A program made the translations under genes and the position numbers. Shown here one piece after another: positions 10,685 to 18,620 of a stretch of 64,000 nucleotides of DNA. The stretch is from Nepenthes gracilis (lineage: Eukaryota; Streptophyta; Magnoliopsida; Caryophyllales; Nepenthaceae). Numbering within the stretch: position 1 is the first letter of the stretch; every line of letters starts with the position of its first letter. The notes under the pieces are model-generated. The model ran no database searches, was not told where the DNA came from, and was given only the letters and a program-made list of their open reading frames with translations. The stretch lies in NCBI GenBank assembly GCA_033239525.1, contig BSYO01000026.1, forward strand, positions 6,262,001 to 6,326,000. Direction: 5' to 3'.

Positions 10685-11359
10685 AACGAGGAGGAAAGCT
10701 GCTCATTGCTGGAGTCGTCGACGGACGACGACGAGGATGAGGCCGCCTTAAAGAGGCTGAGGGAGGCCAAGGGGACTTCCACGCGGAGGTCCAGGAGACG
10801 GATCGTCGGCTCTTCCGTTGTGGTGGGGAGTCCGGTTTCAAAGAGACCCACGAGCGCGGGTCACCAGGGGGAAACCTCCGAGCCGTCATCAACTTCGGTC
10901 GCCGGATTAGCCGCTTGCGAAGTTTGCGAGGTGGAGTCTCTACCCACTGGGAGTTCCCTCGCTCGCTCTATCGCAGAGGCGTCTGCAGGCGCCGCCCCAG
11001 AGGTGATGGAGGATGTCGTCGTTCTTGAGGGCCCGGAGGGGCCATTTATAGCCGCTCCTGTGCTGGTGCCTGAGGCCAGGGGGTCTGTACAGCCGGCAGT
11101 GATCTTTGTGGAGCCTATCTCAAAATACAGGCTCCCCGAAGGCTTGGCCCCGTCTCCAGAGGAAGGCGTCGCGCCCGCCGCTGATCCGGTCCAAGAAGAC
11201 GAGGGGGGAGCTGGGACGTCCTCGTGGCAAGAACCGCCGAGCGTTCCTACGGCCGCCGCCCTTCCAGTCAGCCCGCCTCCAGCAGGTGAGGGAGCGAAAC
11301 CCCAAGGAGAGGATCTTTTAGGCGATCTTGTGTGTTCTCCGAGCGCTGCTCCTACTCAG

Positions 11360-11434
11360 GTACGGTTGTTTCCATCTGGTCTTTCTTTACCGTCATATGC
11401 TTTGGAAGTGCTTTTGATGTCGCTTCTTATGCAG
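11360..11434 (+). other. Candidate 75-nt intron in antisense ORF 1
   Basis: CAG|GTACGG at the left and TTATGCAG|GC at the right enclose a T-rich 75-nt segment. Its length is a multiple of three and it has no stop, so the ORF is open with or without splicing. Inference from splice-site look only. Confidence 0.4.
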
Positions 11435-11830
11435 GCTTCAGGTGGTTCCAATCCTTTTGAGGCGTTGACCATCCTTCACGGGGACTTGCAGCAGGTCATC
11501 TCCAGCGAAAGGGCCCAATTCGCATCTCTCGAGGAGGAGAATGGGCGCCTATAGTAGAGAGTGGCGCAGCTGGAAGCCCTACTCATGGCCTCGGAGGGAC
11601 GAGTCGCCAGGCTGGTTAGAGATATGGTTGGCCGGCTCTCTCCGTTGGAAGCACGGCTGGCGCTGGAGGCTCGGTATTGGGATGGTATCCGCCTGTGCCG
11701 CAAGATCGCCTCCTTGGTGGCTCCCCACGTTCCTGAGGGAGTCTTTCATCCGGGGAACGACAGGACACAGGAGGCATCTCGCCTAAAGAACTTTCATGAG
11801 GAGGCGGGTCCGTCAAGTCTGCCTAATTAG

Positions 11831-12790
11831 TCTCTACTTATGTCGGCTGTTAGACCGAATTTTGTCTTCGTATCATACTGGTTCCTCATATATGAATGAA
11901 AAGTGTCTTTTTCTTCTTTGCACTCGTGCTTCTTCTGTTGCGGGATGTCACTTGCAGTCTTCGTTTCCTGTAATCTGTTGGATTCCTTCTCATGCTTGAG
12001 TGTTAGGCTTTTTCGGAGCCATTGTTACTAAGGCCCTATCCAGACGCCTTCTTGCGTGATGCTCGTCCTTCTTAAGAGGATGTCGTCGCAGCTCACGGGT
12101 TTGGGGGGCTCGATCCGGTGAAGCGGATGTCGTCGCCAAGCCCCTAGAGCCGCAACGAGGGTTAGCGCGGTTGTCAGGCCGCGGTAACCGGACTCCTGGG
12201 TCTAGGACTCGGTCGCGTATGATTGCGGGAGGTGTGTGGCCCCTGCTCAAGGTGTTATAATCACCAAGTTGAGGTCCTAGCCCACGACCATTGTAGACTG
12301 AGGTGCTCTCTTTTGTTCAAGAAGGTCGCCGCACGCCTGCGATTTTTGCCCCCTAAGGTTTTGTCGGCCGTAGATTGGGGACTTCAGAAGCCCCCAGGCC
12401 TGATGCTTTGACCGCCTGGGTCGTCGGCGCGAAGCCTATTTGATGGACCGCCTGGGTCCTTTTGATGAGATGTCTCAGCCTGTAAGTGGCTAGCTCCGGG
12501 CTGTCTAGCGCGGGGCTTGATCTCTGGGGGGCTGCTCGGGCCCACTGGCGTGGAGCCAAAGTGCGTAAGCCGTCCCCAGGCCATCTGGCGTGGGGACGAA
12601 GTCCTGGGACGGTTGACTTTGGACCGTCTGGCACTGGGCCAAGGACTGGTTTTACGGACGGATACTTGTCCTCCCGACTTAGAGGCAGTCTAGGTCGTAT
12701 GATTTAAGAATGCAATGCATGTCATCAATTCACACAAATGAATATGCAGAATGATAGAAAGAGTGATTATGCTAATCAAAAGATAAAGCT
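11831..12790. other. Tat-1 spacer between antisense ORF 1 and pol
   Basis: GC-rich, no domain recognised on either strand. It has recurring short phrases such as GACCGCCTGGGTC (twice near 12410-12460) and CCGTCTGGC/CCATCTGGCGTG (12580-12640), so it is partly made of imperfect repeats. It contains the 3' UTR of the antisense gene. Small ORFs here are probably chance. Confidence 0.45.
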
Positions 12791-12859
12791 CATAACCAAG
12801 CATTCATTATGATGCATGCGTGTTCGACTTACCTGAGTCGATGTAGCATCACTGATAGT

Positions 12860-14080
12860 ACTTCCTTAAGTTGGCGGCGTTCCAGGTCCGTTGGACCAGC
12901 TTGCCGTTCTGGGCGCGTAGCTTGTACGCTCCGCTCCGGAGGATTGCAAAGACGAGGAACGGCCCCTCCCACCCAGGGGAGAGTTTGTTCCTGTTCGCGG
13001 TCTTCCCGCCGCCTCTACGCTCCGGAAGACCAGATCTCCAACTTCCAGTGGGCGTGCCTTTACCCGTTTGTTATAGTATCATGCGACTCGCTGCTGATAG
13101 GCCGCGGTTCGTAGTCGTGCGGCGTCTCGAACTTCCGAGAGTAGGTCTAGACTTTCCCGAAGCCTTTGTTCGTTGGCGGTTGGGTCGAAGCATTCGATCC
13201 GCAGGCTTGGCATTCCTACCTCCACGGGTACCACAGCCTCAGCCCCAAAGCAAAGGTTGAAGGGCGTCTCCCTTGTCGACTCCCTCGCGGTTGTTCGATA
13301 CGACCATAACACGGACGGCAGCTCCTCAGTCCAGGAGCCCCCTGCATCCTCCAACCTGGTTTTCAATCCGTGCAGCAATGTGCGGTTGGTGATCTCAACC
13401 TGTCCGTTTGCCTGAGCGTGCGCCACGGACGTATGTATTAGCTTGATGCGAAGGTCGCGGCAGTACTTCGTAAAGTGCTTGCCGGTGAATTGGATTCTGT
13501 TATCGGTCACTACGACCTCAAGGATCCCAAAGTGGCAAACGATACCTTGACGGAGAAATTTCGTCGCATTCTACTCTGTGATCTTGGCGAGAGGGACGGC
13601 TTCCACCCACTTGGTAAAGTAGTCGATGCCGACAATCAAGAATTTTCTTCATCCGGTAGCCAGAGGTAGGGGTTCAAGTATGTCGAGCCCCCATTGTGCG
13701 AACGGCCATGGGGATTGGAGATAGTGCAACTCCGTGTGCGGCTGGTGCGTCATATTACCATGGACCTGGCAACTTTCACATTTCCGGAAGAATTCCATGG
13801 CGTCTCGCTTCATGGTGGGCCAATAAAATCCTTACCGCATGACATTGAATGCCAGGTTCTTTCCACCGATGTGCGAGCCGCACAGTCCCAGGTGCACTTC
13901 TGCCAGCGCGTAATCGGCTTCCTCTGGCGTGAGGCACTTCAGGAGGGGACTGGAGTATCCTCGCCTGTATAGCCTCCCATTCAGGACCGTGTACCATCCT
14001 GCCGTCTTCTTGATTTGCTTGGCTTCGTTGATGTCGTCGGGTAGGGTCCCTTCAGCTAGGAACTTCACGTACGGTGTCAT
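12860..14080 (-). pseudogene. Tat-1 integrase, broken
   Basis: Minus strand. The N-terminal zinc-binding part shows HLGLCGSHIGG and, after a stop near 13829, CESCQ (HHCC type). The catalytic triad is visible as D in GIDYFTKWVEA (near 13620), D in TDNRIQFTG (near 13500) and E in ANGQVEITNR (near 13390). An open piece of 143 codons (13079-13510) continues through SVLWSYRTTARESTRETPF. The C-terminal part (YYNKRVKARPLEVGDLV) lies below 13079. Several stops and shifts separate the pieces, so it is not functional. It lies downstream of RNase H as in all Ty3/gypsy elements. Confidence 0.9.
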
Positions 14081-14573
14081 CTAATTGTTCCCTGTGTCAA
14101 CCCGTAGCACTTCTTTGTCTTTGGCGTCGATGCTGGGTGCGGTCAGGACTTCCCTGGGCTCTCTCGGGTACTGTTCCATGGTCCTGGCGGCCGCATCCCG
14201 GGCTAGTCGGTCAGCAAGTTCGTTGTCCAATCTCGGGATGTGTTCGATCTTGAAACGATTGAACTCAGGGATCAGGGCCTTGACCTTCGCCAGGTACCTC
14301 ACATGTTGTGGGTTCGAGGCGTCAAAATTCCCCTTGACCTGATTGACCACAAGTTCGGAGTCACTACGCACGACCAATGACTGCGCAGAACACTCCTTCG
14401 CCAGTCACAGGCCCGAGAGGAGGGCCTCGTATTTCGCCACATTGTTCATGGCCGGGAAGGCCGGTGTGACGGAGTATGCGATCTCCATGCCCTCGGGCAT
14501 CCTTAGCACGACACCAGCTCCGCTGCCTACCTGGGTAGATGATCCATCCACGTTCAGGGTCCACGGAGGAGGA
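14081..14573 (-). pseudogene. Tat-1 archaeal-type (second) RNase H
   Basis: Minus strand. It begins with PPPWTLNVDGSSTQVGSGAG, where the first catalytic Asp is in VDGSS; then NNVAKYEALLSGL with the Glu, a stop (near 14404), VVRSDSELVVNQV with the next Asp, and RLDNELADRLARDA with the last Asp. This is the wording of the extra RNase H known from Tat/Ogre-type elements, distinct from the RNase H fused to gypsy RT. One in-frame stop and a frame change at its upstream border break it. Confidence 0.85.
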
Positions 14574-14576
14574 CCG

Positions 14577-15302
14577 TCACCTTCCGATCTGGGTTGCGAA
14601 CATCTTATTCACAAGGCGCTGGTAGGTCGCGTCAGCATTCTTGAGACCGAAGGGCATCATTTTGTAGCAATGCGTCCCCTGGTCCGTCATGAACGAGGTG
14701 TGCTCCTCGTCACCCAGGTCCATTCGGATCTGGTTGTACCCCGAGTACGCGTCCATAAAGCTCAGGAGCTCGTGCTCGGACGTGGAGTCCACGAGCTGGT
14801 CAATCCTGGGAAGCGGAAAGTTATCTTTGGGGCAGGCCTTGTTTACTTCCGTGAAGTCGACGCACATCCGCCACTTGTCGTTGCTCCTTTTTTACCAGCA
14901 CAACGTTGGACAGCCACTTCGGGTACTGGACTTCTCTGATGAATCCGGCGTCCATGGCCTCTTCACTTCTTCCCTAATGGCAACCAACTTCTCGACGGAG
15001 TGGTTCCTCCGCTTCTGCCGAACTGGCTTTCGGCTCGAGACAAGGCCTAGCTTGTGGACTATGACCTCGGCCAGTATCCCGAGCATGTCAGCGGGGACCC
15101 ACGCGAACACGTCGGAGTTAGCCCCGAGGAAGGTAATCAATCTGTCGCGCTCCGCAAGTTGGAGGGATCTCCCCACGTTGATGCATCGTTCCGGCTCGGA
15201 AGGGTTCAGTGGGATCGCCTCAGTCTCTTCTCCGGACTGGGCCTGTTGCAGTGAGGTCTTGTTCCGGAGATCAAGGTCTTCGTCTGGGCAACATGGCGCC
15301 AC
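14577..15302 (-). pseudogene. Tat-1 reverse transcriptase, N-terminal half only
   Basis: Minus strand. The pre-RT block (SDVFAWVPADMLGI, KPVRQKRR) is open from 15302 to about 14950. After a frameshift, RT fingers and palm follow at 14867-14577: VDFTEVNKACPKDNFPLPRI, SFMDAYSGYNQI (first catalytic Asp), MPFGLKNADATYQRL, LVNKMFATQIGR. The sequence then passes directly into the second RNase H. The YVDD box, thumb, connection and first RNase H are absent. Catalysis is therefore impossible. Confidence 0.9.
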
Positions 15303-15391
15303 GGGGTTGATCTAGGACAGGTAGCATGTCCGTCCCATTTCTTGGTCTCCGAGGACTTCTCCCACGCCCCATGGGGTGGGAAATTTCACCT

Positions 15392-15735
15392 TCAGGTATG
15401 GGTGGACGTCACAGCTTCGAAGGCGGTTAGGAAAGGTCTGCCTAATATGGCGTTGTAAACGGATGGAAGGTCAACGACGATGAATGCCGACTCTCGCGTC
15501 GCAGAGCGCGGGTGGGTTCCCATAGTGACTTTCAGCCGAACTATCCCTTGCACGGGGACTGGCTCGTTGTCCAAGCCGTACAAGGGTCCGCTTGCATCTT
15601 TCATTTGGCTCCGTTTTAGTCCAAGTTTAAAGAAGACAGTGAGATAAAATAAATTTTGAGAACTTCCATTATCAATGAAAACTCATTTCAGTTGGTAATC
15701 ATCTCTACCACCTGAAATGAGGGCCGATACAACAA
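15392..15735 (-). pseudogene. Tat-1 aspartic protease
   Basis: Minus strand. The active site region reads FIDNGSSQNLFY near 15665-15690, followed by a stop, then PLYGLDNEPVPVQGIVRLKV and YNAILGRPFL, the usual second half. DNGSS in place of DSG/DTG is common in the Tat lineage as I recall it. A premature stop interrupts it. Confidence 0.8.
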
Positions 15736-16097
15736 GAGGGTCGGTATGAAGAGAGGTTACATGAGCCATGTCGTCGCTGCTAAAGCTAATGACATCATTC
15801 CTATCCCCTATCCTCGCCGCTTGGTTGCTGGAAGTCGGCTCCGGCTGCCCATGCCTGGAGTCCGTGGCGGCCGTGGAGGAGACCATATTGACCACGCCGG
15901 CGGCCGTGCGGGCTCTTGGAGGTTCACTGGCTTCACCGTCTTCACCGTCGGGGGTTGCCGGCTCCTGACCTGAGCTCTTCACAAACCGCTTCAAGTGTTC
16001 GCGCCTGATCAGATCTTCGATTTCCTGCTGCAAGGTTCGATAGTTCTCGGTTGAGTGTCCTGTGCGGCGGTGGTTGGAAGTATGCCCGTGCAGTCGT

Positions 16098-17369
16098 TCA
16101 TTTGGGACCCTTGGGTGTCTTTGGCCACTTGAAGAACTTCTCATCCTGGATTTGTATCAGGATGTTCACACGGCTGTTGTTTAGAGGGGTCAGGGAGGCT
16201 CTGCTGTAATCTTTTCTGGGCCCCAGCTGGGGCCGCTGCTGCTTTTGGCGCTCCGGAAAGCGCTGGCCGTCGCTGTCCCTCTTTCTTCCGCCAGATGCTC
16301 TGGGGGCTTTCGGGGGCCGGTCCACTCGCTCGGGGTGCTTCGCCTCATTAGCCTCTTCGGCCGTGATGTACGCCCGGGCGATGGTCTCAGCCTCTTGAAA
16401 AGTCTGAGGGCGCTGGTGCGACAGGTGCTTGAAGAAGTCCCCCGCCACCAGGGTGGCGATGAAGGCGTTAAGTTTCAGCTCGTCGGAGAGATGAGGGATC
16501 CGCCGCGCCTCGGTGATGAAACGGTCCAGGAACTGCTTCAGACTTTCATCTGACCTTTGATGGAGGCGGACCAGGTGCCATGGTTGCCTCTCCTCCCTTC
16601 GGCTGGAGGCGAACTGGCTCAAGAAGCTATCAGCAAGCTCGTCGAACAAGCGTATGGAGTTCGGGGGGAGGCCATGGAACCAGAGCAACGCGTCCCCCCT
16701 AAGGGTGACGGGAAAGCACTGGCACATCAAGGCCTCACTTGCCCCTTGCAGAGATAGGTGAGTACGGAAGCAGTTGAGGTGGTCCATTGGGTCCTTGCTT
16801 CCATTGTATCCTTCCAGGACCGGCATCTTAAACTTGCTCGGCAACGGTTGCGTTCGCAAGTCCATGGCGAAGGGCAATCTTCGGAGGTCCGCGGAGGAGG
16901 GCGTGGGTTTCTCCTTATGCAGGGTGTCCCACAGCACTTTGACTTTCTCCTCCATCGACGGATCCGTAGAGCCTCTCCGCGCATTGATGACGTCGCGGAG
17001 CTCTGTGTTGCCCTGGAGGTTTGTTCGAACTCGTCGGGGATGGCGACACTCTGCCTGAGTGGCTCGTTCGTTGTTGGAGCACGCAGCGGTTGGCATCTCG
17101 TTGCCGCGCGAGTTGCAGGGGTTGCGCCCCTCAGGGCAATCCTCCCTGTCATCGCGGGTAGGATGACTCTCCGCTTCGTTCTGATCGTTTCCACTTGGGG
17201 CCGCCGGGGCTACGGCGTGGTTGGGCCGGTTGGCTTGCCTCCTGCGAGAGACCTCTCTACGCCTCTCTCTCCTGGAGGTGGAGGCCTGGGATGCTGGAGG
17301 GGTAGTCCCTGGCCACGCAGTCCCCGTATTCTCGCACAGGGCTTGGAGAACTAGCTTAATATTGCCCAC
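16098..17369 (-). CDS. Tat-1 gag
   Basis: The longest open frame of the element, 423 codons on the minus strand. The N-terminal third is Arg/Ser/Pro-rich and low in complexity. The retrotransposon capsid domain follows at about residues 170-330, with the blocks KFKMPVLEGYNGSKDPMDHL, CQCFPVTLRGDALLWFHGL and FLSQFASSRREERQ, then an ITEARRIPHL segment and a basic tail. The capsid wording is typical of Tat gag. No CCHC knuckle was recognised within this frame. A further open piece (15683-16144) continues in another frame toward protease and starts inside this one, so the gag-pr junction may need a frameshift or may be mutated. The packaging role is known for the family; intactness here is not proven. 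Confidence 0.85.
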   Translation of the reverse strand: MGNIKLVLQALCENTGTAWPGTTPPASQASTSRRERRREVSRRRQANRPNHAVAPAAPSGNDQNEAESHPTRDDREDCPEGRNPCNSRGNEMPTAACSNNERATQAECRHPRRVRTNLQGNTELRDVINARRGSTDPSMEEKVKVLWDTLHKEKPTPSSADLRRLPFAMDLRTQPLPSKFKMPVLEGYNGSKDPMDHLNCFRTHLSLQGASEALMCQCFPVTLRGDALLWFHGLPPNSIRLFDELADSFLSQFASSRREERQPWHLVRLHQRSDESLKQFLDRFITEARRIPHLSDELKLNAFIATLVAGDFFKHLSHQRPQTFQEAETIARAYITAEEANEAKHPERVDRPPKAPRASGGRKRDSDGQRFPERQKQQRPQLGPRKDYSRASLTPLNNSRVNILIQIQDEKFFKWPKTPKGPK

Positions 17370-17547
17370 GTCTGCGGCCAGGCGGTGGACATGGGGCTCT
17401 GGTCAGTCGTTCACTTGGTTCCCAGCAGGGGGAGCTTCACTTTAGGCGACGACCTCCACCACCCGAGCACTAGCTTGTGCTCGAGTGTTTACCATCTTCT
17501 GGTGTTCAAGAGTAAGGTGGGAAAGAGACACCGGCTTCTCGTCAGTT

Positions 17548-17565
17548 TCCCATAGACGGCGCCAA
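17548..17565 (-). promoter_or_regulatory. Tat-1 primer binding site
   Basis: Directly inside the 5' LTR the minus strand reads TTGGCGCCGTCTATGGG. TGGCGCCGT matches the complement of the 3' end of plant tRNA-Asp; the match weakens after nine bases. Confidence 0.7.
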
Positions 17566-18428
17566 TGTTGCGTCCTGAGTCCGCGGTTGTCGTATGGATT
17601 AGAGAGCCTTCGGATTCCTTAGCACGCGGCGACATCAGGAGAAGGGTCCGATCTCCGTCTCTATGAACCTGGACCTGCACAACACAAACAACAAACAAGA
17701 GGTCAGGGGTCCGGTAGGATTTCTTCCCACCGATACCGCTCCGATGCTCAAGTCAGCAAATTCCTGCAATGAACGGAAATGGCGTACACCAAGGGCGGTG
17801 CGCGGATGAATGCTATAAAAGCGTAAGAGATGCTCGTGTGATGGTATGGAGAATGTGGTGAGCAGGTTGTGGAAGGCCTGGCTTCCTTGGTGCACCGCAA
17901 TGGGTGGCTGACTTTCCCGTAGTCTGAGTAGGCGAGGGGTGAGTAATCGTGAGCTTGCTTTTGCTGGACGGAAGTGAGTTTATCCTCAGTTCCAGCTCCT
18001 CACTTTCTTGGGGTCAAGTGAAGAAGAAGGAAGCTCAGAGCTGGTTGAGTTTGATTCAGAATCAGTATTCAGCCAGAAGAAGATGAAGAAGAGATCGAAG
18101 AAGAAGATCCTTTTCTCTACGGGGCGTGGGGGCTCTTATAGGCCTCTCCCCGTTGGACTCTAGGTTCCAGAATGCCCGTTGCTAGGGCTTTGGACTGCCG
18201 TGGCCGGGCGTCTCTTGACCAGCGGCCGCGGGAGCGGGCTGCGCTGACCATCTCACATGGCCTTTCCATCTTTTTTGGACCGCAATAAATTCGTTGTCTC
18301 CCCGGGCACGCGTCTCTTGACCACTGGGCTGGGCTGACCATCTCACATGGGCTTTTGGACCCTTCGTGGGCCACTGTATCCTTCATGGGCTTGGCAATTC
18401 TTTATGGGCCAGGACATGGGACCCAACA
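17566..18428 (-). mobile_element. Tat-1 5' LTR (863 bp)
   Basis: Pairs with 6283-7250. Promoter: the minus strand reads CCTATAAGAGCC near 18133-18144, a good TATA box, so transcription should start a little below 18115 and run leftward through gag. The left part (17566-17960) is highly similar to the partner; the middle differs by indels. Target repeat AGTCC follows at 18429-18433. Confidence 0.92.
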
Positions 18429-18433
18429 AGTCC

Positions 18434-18620
18434 TATTGCCAAAAAATCAATATACAGATTAGATCATTATTTAATATCTTAAACCTTAATTCCACAATTT
18501 CTAAAATCTAGACCCTAAGTTCAACTCAATTAGACTTAACCATAAACAAAATTAATTAACCTAATCCTAAGGCATCTTCTTATCCTAAGGCATCTTCCTT
18601 GACCATTCTTTGATACCACC
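18434..18620 (-). other. gypsy-1 5' leader with primer binding site
   Basis: The continuation of gypsy-1 on the far side of Tat-1. Next to the LTR boundary the minus strand reads TGGTATCAAAGAATGG (about 18604-18619), matching the first eight bases of the complement of initiator tRNA-Met, the usual primer for chromoviruses. The remainder is AT-rich leader without coding. Confidence 0.7.

Larger units (their letters stand above)
9694..11830 (+). pseudogene. Antisense ORF 1 of Tat-1, PF04195-like (putative gypsy-type transposon protein)
   Basis: From ATG 9694 the reading is MAIKRESSSSSQ, then after a +/-1 frameshift near a seven-G run (9909-9916) it continues in another frame with RLHPNALRYLVFLC and MVKGWKEHFFFLQEP. 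These LHPN and KGWK..FFF blocks are, from family knowledge, the landmarks of the plant PF04195 domain. The frame then meets a SINE (10473-10684). The inserted length of 227 bases including one target repeat explains the frame change exactly, showing the ORF was open there before. An acidic/proline-rich middle follows, then two consecutive TAG codons (11552-11557), then a coiled-coil tail ending in TAG 11828-11830. A GT-AG candidate intron of 75 nt lies at 11360-11434. Function unknown. Confidence 0.7.
6278..18433 (-). mobile_element. Tat-1: Tat-lineage Ty3/gypsy retrotransposon, nested in gypsy-1
   Basis: A complete insertion bounded by the 5-bp direct repeat AGTCC (6278-6282 and 18429-18433). 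The LTRs are 6283-7250 (3') and 17566-18428 (5'), both TGTTGCGTCC...GGGACCCAACA on the + strand. The element runs on the minus strand: LTR, PBS, gag, PR, RT (partial), archaeal-type RNase H, IN, a long 3' spacer with opposite-strand ORFs, PPT, LTR. A second RNase H and extra ORFs between pol and the 3' LTR are known hallmarks of the Tat lineage. It is visibly GC-richer than its surroundings. It cannot be autonomous because pol carries a large deletion plus frameshifts. Confidence 0.95.

Noticed and set aside
16245..17354. Long + strand ORFs opposite Tat-1 gag
   Set aside because: They are shadows of the GC-rich gag frame; no domain and no promoter, unlike the antisense units at 8.4-11.8 kb.
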